50,854 nt of DNA. Source: Hondaea fermentalgiana. Its lineage: Eukaryota; Sar; Bigyra; Thraustochytrida; Thraustochytriidae. Below are positions 34,660-43,936 of this stretch, piece by piece. A model generated the notes under the pieces. That model saw only the letters and a program-made list of their open reading frames with translations, was not told where the DNA came from and searched no databases. The stretch spans positions 552,349-603,202 of the forward strand of contig NPFB01000019.1 in assembly GCA_014084085.1 (NCBI GenBank). The letters run 5' to 3'. The number at the start of each line of letters is the position of its first letter. Positions within the stretch are counted from its first letter, which is position 1. The translations under genes and the position numbers were made by a program.

Positions 34660-36942
34660 ATGGAGGAAGTCGAAGAGCGTCACGAGGACACGCGCCTGTC
34701 GTTGGAGCGTGCTGGTGCTCGCAAAATTCCTCTTGCAGTTTCTCCTACGAGTCCAGTCCCAGGCGCATCGCAGCACGATTCCTCGGACGCTGACTCGGAT
34801 GCCGAGCGCAAGAAAAGAAAGAAAACTAGCAAAAAGAAGAAAAAGTCCAAAAAGAGCAGCAAGGACAAAGACCGTGGCAGCATTGGCGATGACAAGAGCG
34901 TAGACGAGGACGCTACCGATACGGGAGAGACGGATGCAAAGAAGAGCAGCAAGAAAAAGAAAAAGGAGAAGAAGGAAAAATCTAAAAAGTCTTCTCGCAA
35001 ATCGAAACACTCCCATGATGAAAACGAAGGAGATCACGAGGAGGATGAGGAAGCCGCTGCTCGTCGCGCTGCACGCAGAGAAACACGCAAGAAGAAGCAC
35101 AGCGACAAAGCGGACGAAAATAGCGAAGACGATGAGGGTCGCCGGTCGTCGAAGAGCTCGAAAAAATCAAAACACAAGTCCAAACGGCGCCACGCGAGCA
35201 GCGACAACATCGACATCCTTGCCGATGCCGGTGAAAATGACGACGCGCACAAGCAAATGAATGAGGACGACCGAGACATCGAAGAAGAATACAAGAACGC
35301 CAGCGATGGCGAGGAAGACGCTGATGCTTCCGAGAAACACCACCATCATCGACGCTCTCATCGACACGGCGACAAAAAGTCGCACAAGTCTTCGGACGAG
35401 TCGTCATCCAAGAAGAAGAAGAAGAAGAAGAAGAAGGACAAGGACAAGGAAAAGGAAAAGGAGAAGAAGGACGGCTCCTCAAAACACTCGAGTAAGAAGC
35501 ACCGATCGAGTAGCCATTTGGACAATCAAGAGGTTGCAGGCGCTGGCAACGGCACGCACGACGCAATCGAAGACAATGAAACTGACAGTGCGAGAGACGA
35601 AGGTTTCGGAGTGCGCGGTCGAGACGATGGCTTTGCCGCGCTCGAGAGCGCAATGTCTGGCCTGCAAATCGAGTCAAAAGGAGCGGAGGACGCGAGCGAC
35701 GACGCCGAAGACAATCGAGTCCTCCTTGAAGACGACCTCGAAGAACATGAACTTGATGCGCACGACGCTGATCGTACCGACGAGGACGAGGACGATGTAA
35801 GCAGATATGAAGATGATGAGGAAGAAGAAGAAGAAGAAGAGGATGAGGATGACGATGAGGACGACGAGAACGAGGCCAAGTCTGGAGGCCACAAGATGGA
35901 TGAAGAGAATGAGCACTCGGCGTGGAACCAGTCGCTGCCTTCAGAAATACGTGATGATCTCTACGTTGACGAGTTCTCCGATGTGCAAGATGCCTCGCAG
36001 GAAATGTCGCACCGTATTCGCAAGCTGCGAAAGCTCCTGTATGGCCCAGTCCCGGAGGGCGTCACACTCAAAGCCCAAATCGATCGCCACTATGATCATT
36101 CGGGAAGCGTGTACTACTCTTTCATTCTTCCCGTCGAGCGCGACGATGGCATGCGCGACAAGCGCATGACACTTATGATTGCCAAGTGCAGGACCGGCGT
36201 GACGCTCAAGCCAACATACGTGATCTCGCTCGAGCCAATCGACTTCAAGAAACGCTGCGCGCAGCGATCGGAGCGCTACTTCGGCAAAGTACAGCTCATC
36301 AAAGGCTCTGACGCCCTCGGTCTCTCTGGGCCGATGCAATACGTCGTTTATGATGATGGGTACAACCCTAGTCGCGTTGGCGGCTCCCGCGGCGAGCCTC
36401 CTGTCGGGTTCTCGCGCAAGCTGCTGGCATCTGTCATCTACGAGGATACCAAGGGCATCCCCGAGGACCTCAAAATGACAGTGGCGCTTCCGAAGATGTC
36501 GCACGTCCCAGAAGACGAGGTGGACCCCTCCATGGATCCTCTGAAGACGCAATTCAAGAGTTTGAGCAAATGTCACAACTTTTCCATTCAGGAGCGAATC
36601 ATGGAAGACGAGGAAGATCTCGAACATCATCCGTTCTTGCAAGCAGCCGAGAAAACCATGTTGGCAACGCACAGTATTCCCATGGGTAACAAAAAGCGAC
36701 TCGCTATCTCGAGCGAGTCAAGATTCCCTGTTGCTCCTAGTATCAAGAACTTTGAGGTTTGTCGCGCTCCAACAAATGCATCCTCGGCCCCAGAGCTCGG
36801 ACTGGCAAGGATTGGCAAAGAGCGCTTCTTTGCGCTTGTGCGCTACCCCTTTTCGCCTTTCGAGGCCTTCGGTGTGTGCATTTCCAAGTTTGACGCAACG
36901 AGCTCGTATCGCTCAAAATTGGGTCGCCGCATGTCTTTGTGA
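34660..36942 (+). CDS. Tubby-like protein with long Lys/Glu-rich N-terminal tail (760 aa)
   Basis: Residues of about 460-760 form a Tubby domain. The sequence reads YGPVPEGVTLKAQI, then YYSFILPVERDDG, an AKCR stretch near the usual phosphoinositide-binding basic residues, YVISLEPIDF, YVVYDDGYNPS, ASVIYED, IKNFEV, ALVRYPFSPFEAFGVCISKFDA. These follow animal TUB/TULP order (YFLHLDRED, YLISVDPTD, FTVYDNGVNP, SFD near the end). Tubby domains bind PI(4,5)P2 and help load membrane proteins into cilia; mouse Tubby is also released from membranes by G-alpha-q signalling. The N-terminal 450 residues are unusual, alternating Lys/Ser-rich and Asp/Glu-rich tracts including runs of nine Lys and eight Glu, probably disordered. 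About 14 residues extend past the usual C-terminal end. The start at 34660 (ACGATGG) was chosen over a Met 180 bases upstream that lies in repeat leader. Confidence 0.9.
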   Translation: MEEVEERHEDTRLSLERAGARKIPLAVSPTSPVPGASQHDSSDADSDAERKKRKKTSKKKKKSKKSSKDKDRGSIGDDKSVDEDATDTGETDAKKSSKKKKKEKKEKSKKSSRKSKHSHDENEGDHEEDEEAAARRAARRETRKKKHSDKADENSEDDEGRRSSKSSKKSKHKSKRRHASSDNIDILADAGENDDAHKQMNEDDRDIEEEYKNASDGEEDADASEKHHHHRRSHRHGDKKSHKSSDESSSKKKKKKKKKDKDKEKEKEKKDGSSKHSSKKHRSSSHLDNQEVAGAGNGTHDAIEDNETDSARDEGFGVRGRDDGFAALESAMSGLQIESKGAEDASDDAEDNRVLLEDDLEEHELDAHDADRTDEDEDDVSRYEDDEEEEEEEEDEDDDEDDENEAKSGGHKMDEENEHSAWNQSLPSEIRDDLYVDEFSDVQDASQEMSHRIRKLRKLLYGPVPEGVTLKAQIDRHYDHSGSVYYSFILPVERDDGMRDKRMTLMIAKCRTGVTLKPTYVISLEPIDFKKRCAQRSERYFGKVQLIKGSDALGLSGPMQYVVYDDGYNPSRVGGSRGEPPVGFSRKLLASVIYEDTKGIPEDLKMTVALPKMSHVPEDEVDPSMDPLKTQFKSLSKCHNFSIQERIMEDEEDLEHHPFLQAAEKTMLATHSIPMGNKKRLAISSESRFPVAPSIKNFEVCRAPTNASSAPELGLARIGKERFFALVRYPFSPFEAFGVCISKFDATSSYRSKLGRRMSL

Positions 36943-37218
36943 AGTGCAAGCCGTCGAGTTCTAAGACAGCAAACATCTTATTCCTTTTACCTTGGCTATT
37001 CGTTTCAAGGATGCAGACATGCGATCTGAATGCGCCTTTTCACACTTCGGTGGTGCCTGCCGATTTTCCAAGGTACGGAAACGGACACAAGCAAGCAAGT
37101 TTATTTTACCCAACTTGATCCTAATCTTCGAGAACGGCTTTGGGATGTATTGGAGAAACCTCTTGCTTTTTGTGTTCTCTGTTTTCCGAGATTTGTTGGT
37201 GACGCAATTGCGGTTCAC

Positions 37219-38199
37219 TCATTTCCATCGACCAATCGGAGTCGTCAAATATCGCTCATCAATGTCGCCGTGGCCCGTATGGGTTTTGATTCGGAGAAGA
37301 AATTTGGAGGGAAGGTACTCCAGCATGATGCCTCCCTCAGTCGTGTCGATCACAAGCCAGCTACCGCCAGCCGAGCGACGAACATCATTGCCTGAGCATC
37401 CCAGGACCGTTTCGCACGTCGCCTCAAGAGAAATGGTTTGACCAATCTGCGAAAAGGTGCGGAGGGTTGGGTCCTCGGGACGCCCAAGAAGGGACGCAAA
37501 GACCTCTGGGAGCACACAAGTCGCTTCGACGAGAATTGCTTGTGGAATCGACGAGGGGGAGAGCGACAGCCCGTTGCGAATCATACGACGGAGTTGACTG
37601 CGAAGCGCCTTGACAAGGTCTGCGCGCAGCTTTGGCTTGAGTTCATAACCTGCAGCTTCTTGCTGCGCTGCCACCTTGGCAGCCGCCAGCGAAGCTGAAC
37701 TTGACGAGGAAGAACCAGAAGAGAGAGGGTGGGCCGCAGACGATGACGACGAAGATGTCATCGTGTTTGCGCTCGAAACGTTGGCACTTGCGCTAGCTCC
37801 GAGAGCTGTGCGAGCAGTTTCGCCTCCACGAACGCGGCGGGCCTTGGAAAGCTCATTCTCTTTTTCACGAATAGCAAGCTTGCGCTTTGCGAGGAGATCC
37901 TCGCGAGCCTTTTCTGCCGCACGGTCGACGGCCTCCTTCATTTCCTTCGCTCGCTCCTTTCTACGCTGGCGCTTCTGGACCTTGGCCTCAAAGTTATCCT
38001 TGCCATGCACAGATATGGCGAGGCGCTCGAGATCTGACACCTTGTAGTAGGTCGTGCCGCGTCCGACGCCAAATGCGCTTTGGCCTTGCACTTCGGGTGT
38101 AAGGCGGCGCAAATGGTTGCTGTCAAGCCAGAACATCTTGCGTGCATCGACCGTCGACACTACGTAGACATTTGCGAGTTCAGGGATTCGGCTGCTCAT
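37219..38199 (-). CDS. XPA C-terminal-like domain protein (326 aa)
   Basis: Residues 13-90 (VSTVDARKMFWLDSNHL, then TTYYKVSDLERLAISVHG and a basic helix KRQRRKERAKEMKE) resemble the C-terminal DNA-binding helical domain of the nucleotide-excision repair protein XPA. The pattern is a K/D-A-K-x-x-[FY]-x-L-x(2)-x-L motif, a short linker, a tyrosine strand, then D-L-E and a long basic helix. There is no XPA zinc finger, so this is not XPA itself; stand-alone proteins with this module exist in protists. Residues 150-190 are a Ser-rich linker. Residues 195-326 (PKLRADLVKALRSQLRRMIRNGL, then a Ser/Leu-rich part ending GDIDERYLTTPIGRWK) are unrecognised. The gene converges with Tubby (under 300 bases apart) and is divergent from exportin-5. 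DNA or RNA binding is inferred, not shown. Confidence 0.75.
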   Translation of the reverse strand: MSSRIPELANVYVVSTVDARKMFWLDSNHLRRLTPEVQGQSAFGVGRGTTYYKVSDLERLAISVHGKDNFEAKVQKRQRRKERAKEMKEAVDRAAEKAREDLLAKRKLAIREKENELSKARRVRGGETARTALGASASANVSSANTMTSSSSSSAAHPLSSGSSSSSSASLAAAKVAAQQEAAGYELKPKLRADLVKALRSQLRRMIRNGLSLSPSSIPQAILVEATCVLPEVFASLLGRPEDPTLRTFSQIGQTISLEATCETVLGCSGNDVRRSAGGSWLVIDTTEGGIMLEYLPSKFLLRIKTHTGHGDIDERYLTTPIGRWK

Positions 38200-39268
38200 C
38201 CTGTCGTGCTTTCGGGCGGTCGACTCCGCGAGGCGTCCTCGTATTGACCTCTTGTGCTATTCAAGACCTTCCCACGCAAGCTCTCGCGCGCAGCTGATGC
38301 TCGATGCTCGATGCCTTGGTCCTCGTTCGCCGTTGTACGACGCAGGGTCAGTCGGTCAGTCGGCCAGCTGCGGACGTTATACGTAGATGCGCGTCTGTGC
38401 AGACGCACGCTTCCGTCGCCCTCGGCGCTTCGAGCGTCTCGCCCCCGACGCGCGCGGCTCCCAAGTCTCGAGTTTCCTGCTCGTCGCGTGACAATGCCTG
38501 CGCGCGTCCTCGAGCCCGCCACCATCCCGGCGCGAAATAGGCGCAAAATAGGGGGGGAGGGAAAAAAACGTCGCCCCTAACATTACTATGGGCAATCCTC
38601 GCCACTTTCAGACCATCCAGGGGGGTACCTTACAGACGAGAGCATCCTTCGCGGCACATGTCCTCCGTATCACCCGTGTAGAAAAGGGACAGATGCCTCG
38701 TGAACTCGACAAAGGGTCTTTATAAACCCCCGAAGAGTGTCTCAAAAGTCGCTCCTCGGCTGGCTTTGAGGGTCTCCGGGGCCCTAGATATTGGGACGCG
38801 CGAGCGATCGAGCAGTTCGCAACGGGAGGTCGTGGCGGCGCGAGGGCGGACGCGCGCGAGGTCGCGATCGAGCGGGAGGGCGGAGCGCGCGTCCTTGGCC
38901 GCAGACGCGCCGCTGCGCAGGAGCTCCTGCGGTGAGCCGCAGCGCTCTCCTTGGAGCTCGCGCGGGAGATCAGCGGCTCGCTTTGGGGTTGGACTCGGCC
39001 GGGCTGGGCTGGGCTAGGCGCGAGCGGCGGCGGCGACGACGACGACGACGGCGACGACTGCTGCGGCGGCGACGGCGGGTGGAAAAGAAGGCGGCCTCAA
39101 GGTCTGCTGCCAGGCTGACGCGTTAGCCACAATAGCGGCAGCAACGTGGACAAGAACCATTCATTGAACAAGCATCGATCACTAAAAAACCTTGGCTACG
39201 TGTTGTCTTCCTTGGCGATACATTCGCAAGGACGTGGAGACCGGCTGCCGACGAGGCAGAGAGAGACT
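38200..39268. other. Divergent promoter region of the XPA-like and exportin-5 genes
   Basis: About 1.07 kb separates two genes transcribed outwards. It is GC-rich on both sides, has a G/A tract at 38546-38570, and contains a TATAAA element at 38721. Right of 39010 it has GGC/GAC triplet-like runs. The in-frame region 39146-39268 could add 41 residues to exportin-5 but reads as leader. No other gene is seen. Confidence 0.6.
38721..38726 (+). promoter_or_regulatory. Possible TATA element for exportin-5
   Basis: TATAAA lies in GGGTCTTTATAAACCC, oriented towards exportin-5 and about 540 bases before its start codon. This would imply a long 5' leader. It is a single motif and could be chance. Confidence 0.25.
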
Positions 39269-42200
39269 ATGCAAGGAGATCCTAGTGTGCTGGTGCAGGC
39301 TTTGCAAACTGTCTATGATAAAGCCACGCAGACAGCTGCGAGGCAGCAAGCCCAGGCTGTCCTGGATCAGTTCGCAGATCGACCACGCGCAGCGTTGGAG
39401 GGGCTGATGCTCTACGCAATGGCTACACGCGAACGGCAGCCCGACAGCGTGCGACTGTTTGCTCTCAATGCAAGTTTGCGATCAATTTGTGGACATTGGA
39501 AGGCGCTGGGCCAGCAAGATCGTGAGCAAGTTAAGGAGGCCGCGCTCGAGATCCTTTGGGAGGGTCTGCAGGACCAAGAGGCGAGATTCATCAAAGCCAA
39601 AGTGTCATCCATTCTGGTGGAGCTCGCGAAGCGATCGTGGCCGCAGGAATGGACCAATTTTCTAAGTGTTCTTGAGAATGCAGCCGCCAAGAGCATCGGG
39701 CGTGCCGAGCTTGTTCTTCGTACTTTGCGAGACCTGACGGAAGACTGCACAAATTCAGACTTTAACTCTTCTCTGTCTCCGGGTCGTAGGTCGGACATTA
39801 TGCAAGGATTGCGTGCTGCGCTTGATGAGTTGCTTCAGCTCGTTTTCAGACTTCTCGAGAGCGCTCATGCTGGAGCGCGCGAGGCCGCTTCCCAAGGCGG
39901 AGGCACAGCTCTCGAGGAGAATATGGCGCTCGCGACGGCAACGCTCGGTGCGCTACAGCTATTAGCGGACCTTGCGCCCGTCCAGTCACTTATGAATCAC
40001 AATTTGGTGAGCGCGGTAAGCGCCTTTGCTCATCCTATCGCTGGAATTCCAGCTTCAGACAGCGCTCGCGGTGTGCAAAAGGCCGCGTGGCAATGTGTCG
40101 CGGCGCTTGCGGAAAAGTCGACCTCTGACCGCAACACGACGGTAGACATGCTGGGCTACGCATGTTCGGTGGCCAACGTGCTCCAGGGTTCGTTCCAGCT
40201 CGTACCTTTGCGCGGGACTGTTCAATCTCAGCGCGACTGCGCAGCCTTAGATGCTGTGTGGCCGCTCTTCGCCCTTGCCAATGACGATAGCACTGGCGAT
40301 GCGGAAACCACTCTCTTGGAGAATGAAGATGTGCACTTTTTGCAAGCTCGCGCAGTGACCCAAATCACCTCGCAGTACTTTGCACAGCTGCTCACGGAGG
40401 CGGATGCAAATCGTGCCAATGACGGGCCTCGCGCCCGCGAGGCGCTAGAGTCAGTTATGCGCATGCTGCTTCAAATGCTCTGCCAACCTGGCGTGCGCGT
40501 GCGCGCAGCGTGCGTCAATGGCATGCTGGCGGCGGTCCGGGCATGGAGCGCACATGTGGCGTCATTTTCTTCGGATAATTCCACGCAGGAACTGGCGCCA
40601 TGCTCCACAGGTAGAGAGGGCTGTGCGCTCCTCGAGTCCTACCTGATGCTTTTGTGGCGATGCCTTGCAGATCATGTGATTGCCCTTGGCGCCCCAGACT
40701 CACCTGCGTCGTCATTGTGGCCAGCAGCTGCCTTTGCGCTCGAGTCTTTTGATGATCACGAGGATTTCATGAGCGCCTTGGATGGCATGCGCACCCAGAC
40801 CTTGCTTGTGATGCAATCACTTACCAAGCTCTGTCCAGAGCAAGCGTTACAATTCTGGCGTCTACGTGTGAGCTTGGCATGTGTGCCACCTTCCTCGCCA
40901 CCAGATACAGCGGCGCTGGGTGCCGGCGTTCGGGCTCTGCAGGTCCAACTCGATGATGCAACCTTTTTCGCTGGGTCCAACGGAGCCTCTGCGGAACAGC
41001 CAGAGCTGGAAAGCCCTCGTCAGGCCTACGTGACATCGACGCTGGTCTGGTTGGTGGACGGCATTTTGCGCGACGTCCCGAAAAAGATTTTTGAGCAGTT
41101 TGGCCATCTCAATCAGCTGGGAGGGCAGGCAAGCGCAACACGTGCAGGCCAGGGTGCTGTCGAGCTTCGTCTCGGGCTTGAAACGGTGCTGGGTTTTAGC
41201 GAGCGAGCCGTGGGCGACGCACTAGGCGTGCTGCACGTGCTCTCGCGTTTAAGCAAATGCTACGCAGCTGTCCCAGACGGCCCGTCGCTTTTCTTGTTTC
41301 CTGTGCTGAACAAGATGTTTTCGTGTGCCACCTTTCACAAGGCAACGGAGCAGGGGAGTGAGCCCTACTCGGTGGAAACCTTGAGTATTCGCCGACGTGC
41401 TGGAAGCGCTCTACTCGAGATTTGCACGCAGCTCTCAGAGGGCGGAGCGTCCTCTCCCGAAATTCGCGCTCACATGGCGACCTTGCTGCCCAAGTTTTGT
41501 GAGAATGTGCTACAGGTTCTGAACGAGAGCGGGACGCGCATCGAGAACCAGGAGAAAATCGTTTTGCACGAGGTCCTAGTCGTGGTGAGCAACACGCTTC
41601 CGAGCGGCGAGGAGCAAGATCGGTTTGTGGGTGAACTCGTGGCGCAGCCCCTGCGCGTGTGGACATCGCCGGAAGTGACGCAAATGGCCTCTTCCCCCGA
41701 GCGACTGGCGGCGGCGCTGCGGCAGTGCGGCACCGGGGACGATCTGGTGCAGGAAAGTCGACGTGCGCTTGCGTTAATGCTGGCCATGGCACGTCGCTCG
41801 AAGGGACGAAGCGACCACGTGCGCCCCTTTGCCCGTTATTGGCGCGATGTGCTTCCCAACATGTTCACGATGCTGCGGTCCCTGCACGGCCTTTCGCGCG
41901 AGCGTGAAAAGTACCAGGATGTACTCTACGTGCATCCTGACGAAATGCGCGTCCTCATGGGCAAGTTCGGGGGCACGAATTGCTCGTGGCCTGATAGCGC
42001 AAACAATCTGCATACACTTCACGCCATGAGCCAACTACGCGAGGTCTTGTACTCGGGGCTCGGGCGAGCGGCAAAGTACCGTAATGTTGGCGTCTTCGCG
42101 CTGCCGCAAGCTTCGGAGTTGCTCAGCGAGGCAATGCTATCCAACTTGGAAGTGCTCGAGAATCGCGCTGTCTACCGACTCATTCAAGGGCTCGTCGTCC

Positions 42201-43333
42201 CTTGCATTATGCACTGTCCGGATGAGTACGTCGATGGTTTTCTATTGCCGGTCGTGCAGCGCTTCGTGAGCCATCTGTTCATGCGCTTGGACCGTTCGTG
42301 GCCTCTCTTGCAGGGCGAGCAGCCCCGTGTCGCGGTTGATCCACATTGGCACGCCACGCTGGATGTGACGATTGACTTTGCAACGGACGCGCCCGACGCG
42401 CCAGCCACGTCGCAGACGGCGTGCTCTTCGCGAACGTGTGGGATTTGCCCTCGGTGCCAACAGTCGGACATTCTGCGGGACGCGACGATTCGCGCGCTCT
42501 CGACAGGCCTTGTGGACGTCCTCTCTCCGCTTTTGAAAACAATCGGAAAAACTTCGACAGATGATCCCCGCAAGGTGCGCGCGTCGCCATTGGCGAACAG
42601 ACTGCTTGACCGCGACGAGGTTGCGGCGCCTGTTCTCTTGTCTCTGGCAGGGTGTTTGGGAAGTACCCACGCCGTTTGCTGTTCGCGCGCAGCCAATTTG
42701 CTTCGCCAAATTTTCTTTGCGTGCCTGTCTCCACGAGCGCGGCTGCACAAGTTTATTGCGAATGAACTCTTTTGCGCATGCTTTGGAGCCCTTTTTCGTC
42801 CGCGCACGACGCACGTTGAGTCCGCGGCCCAAGTTATCTTGCAGGTGCTCACCAACGCCTGGGTCCTCGCGGGCGCACCAAATGGAGTAATGCCGGATGA
42901 GTTTTCCAAGACAATCTTTGACTACAGTCGCGCGACCCTGCAGGACGTGCACCAGCATTTGCTGGACGGCGTTCCAGGTATGGACCATGACACGATTCGC
43001 AAGGCCGAGGAGGCCATTGCAGCACCGTCAACGGACAAAGCTCGTCGTCAGCGATGCAAGGACTTTGTATGGAAGTGCATTTTTGAAGTTCAGCCTGAAT
43101 CAATGCGGCCGCATCCGACACAGAACCCTTTCAACAGCAAGGCTCGCGGGGGTGAAATTGAAATTCAGAACCTTGGGGGCGCGTCTGGCGGGGTCGATGC
43201 TGCAAAGAGCGCGCGGAAGAAGCACGAACAGCATGCTTTTTTCGATCGCGCTTCACAATGGGTGAACGCAGCCGATGCGAGTGATCTCGGCGTGCAGTCG
43301 CTCTTTTCGTCTTCGTCGTCGTTTTCGTCTTGA
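39269..43333 (+). CDS. XPO5: Exportin-5 (importin-beta superfamily nuclear export receptor, 1354 aa)
   Basis: Exportin-5 carries double-stranded RNA cargo such as pre-miRNA, and tRNA bound to eEF1A, out of the nucleus with Ran-GTP. The N-terminal 200 residues match its importin-beta/CRM1 HEAT region. The clearest stretch reads FIKAKVSSILVELAKRSWPQ-x-W, then ELVLRTLRDLTEDC and SPGRRSDIMQGL, against HIKDALSRIVVEMIKREWPQHWP, LRLAEDV and PQRRRDIQQTL in human XPO5. The remainder is Leu/Ala-rich helical-repeat sequence of the expected length (human about 1204). Near the C-terminus DHDTIRKAEEAI and RRQRCKDFVWKCI parallel the human tail helices. The tail ends in a Ser/Phe run. The start at 39269 is the first Met with no leader-like sequence; an in-frame Met 123 bases upstream is possible. 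A cytoplasmic small-RNA or tRNA export role is inferred from the family. Confidence 0.9.
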   Translation: MQGDPSVLVQALQTVYDKATQTAARQQAQAVLDQFADRPRAALEGLMLYAMATRERQPDSVRLFALNASLRSICGHWKALGQQDREQVKEAALEILWEGLQDQEARFIKAKVSSILVELAKRSWPQEWTNFLSVLENAAAKSIGRAELVLRTLRDLTEDCTNSDFNSSLSPGRRSDIMQGLRAALDELLQLVFRLLESAHAGAREAASQGGGTALEENMALATATLGALQLLADLAPVQSLMNHNLVSAVSAFAHPIAGIPASDSARGVQKAAWQCVAALAEKSTSDRNTTVDMLGYACSVANVLQGSFQLVPLRGTVQSQRDCAALDAVWPLFALANDDSTGDAETTLLENEDVHFLQARAVTQITSQYFAQLLTEADANRANDGPRAREALESVMRMLLQMLCQPGVRVRAACVNGMLAAVRAWSAHVASFSSDNSTQELAPCSTGREGCALLESYLMLLWRCLADHVIALGAPDSPASSLWPAAAFALESFDDHEDFMSALDGMRTQTLLVMQSLTKLCPEQALQFWRLRVSLACVPPSSPPDTAALGAGVRALQVQLDDATFFAGSNGASAEQPELESPRQAYVTSTLVWLVDGILRDVPKKIFEQFGHLNQLGGQASATRAGQGAVELRLGLETVLGFSERAVGDALGVLHVLSRLSKCYAAVPDGPSLFLFPVLNKMFSCATFHKATEQGSEPYSVETLSIRRRAGSALLEICTQLSEGGASSPEIRAHMATLLPKFCENVLQVLNESGTRIENQEKIVLHEVLVVVSNTLPSGEEQDRFVGELVAQPLRVWTSPEVTQMASSPERLAAALRQCGTGDDLVQESRRALALMLAMARRSKGRSDHVRPFARYWRDVLPNMFTMLRSLHGLSREREKYQDVLYVHPDEMRVLMGKFGGTNCSWPDSANNLHTLHAMSQLREVLYSGLGRAAKYRNVGVFALPQASELLSEAMLSNLEVLENRAVYRLIQGLVVPCIMHCPDEYVDGFLLPVVQRFVSHLFMRLDRSWPLLQGEQPRVAVDPHWHATLDVTIDFATDAPDAPATSQTACSSRTCGICPRCQQSDILRDATIRALSTGLVDVLSPLLKTIGKTSTDDPRKVRASPLANRLLDRDEVAAPVLLSLAGCLGSTHAVCCSRAANLLRQIFFACLSPRARLHKFIANELFCACFGALFRPRTTHVESAAQVILQVLTNAWVLAGAPNGVMPDEFSKTIFDYSRATLQDVHQHLLDGVPGMDHDTIRKAEEAIAAPSTDKARRQRCKDFVWKCIFEVQPESMRPHPTQNPFNSKARGGEIEIQNLGGASGGVDAAKSARKKHEQHAFFDRASQWVNAADASDLGVQSLFSSSSSFSS

Positions 43334-43936
43334 GCACTCGTGAGATGTTTGAAGTGAAGATTTCCCCAAAAGAAAAAGAAATTCGTATTGTATCTCTGGC
43401 TAGCCACATGAATTTTCTGGAAATCTTGCTCGCGCGATCGGGCCAAGCTCCGTCCAGATCATGCTAATTGAAATTTCAAATCAGTCCAGGGCAAAGTTTC
43501 ACTCGTCATTTGCGAAGTTTGAGACTCTCAGAAGCATTTTCGGTCAAACGCTGAGAGGCGGAAGAGTTTGACGGTGCCTCTCATTATAATGGTCATTTGT
43601 CCTGGTCAAGGTTGCAGATCAAACGCAAAAGCTCTGCCTGGTGAAAATCTTGCGGGCCTGCAGCAAGAGGCGGAGGCATGCCAGACAATATTTGGCCTGA
43701 TCCGTAGTATATTTGTTAACGCATCGAATGGTTGATTGGGTGACCTTTTTTGCCCAAGCCTGTCGCAACTTTGGCAAAACTGATTCCCCTGAAAATTCGG
43801 GCAACTCTCTCACCCGATATCTAGCTAGGTATTGAGCAGAAGTTTGCGACAATTTTTTTGCTATCTCAAGCGGTCTATCGACCCGTTGACTGGCGAAAGT
43901 AAATTTCTTCGACTATTTCGCAGAACACGGTGACTT
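43334..43936. other. AT-richer intergenic spacer between exportin-5 and the first G-alpha gene
   Basis: The two genes converge here, so the spacer should hold two 3' ends. Base composition is visibly lower in GC than in the flanking genes. A 77-codon frame at 43619-43852 (-) matches nothing I know and its codons look unbiased. I see no RNA gene or mobile element. Confidence 0.6.

Noticed and set aside
36961..37218. 85-codon basic frame between Tubby and XPA-like genes
   Set aside because: It fills a short convergent 3' spacer and has unbiased AT-rich codons unlike its neighbours.
43619..43852. 77-codon frame in the AT-richer spacer, possible transposase remnant
   Set aside because: No terminal repeats, target duplications or recognisable catalytic motif; too short to call.
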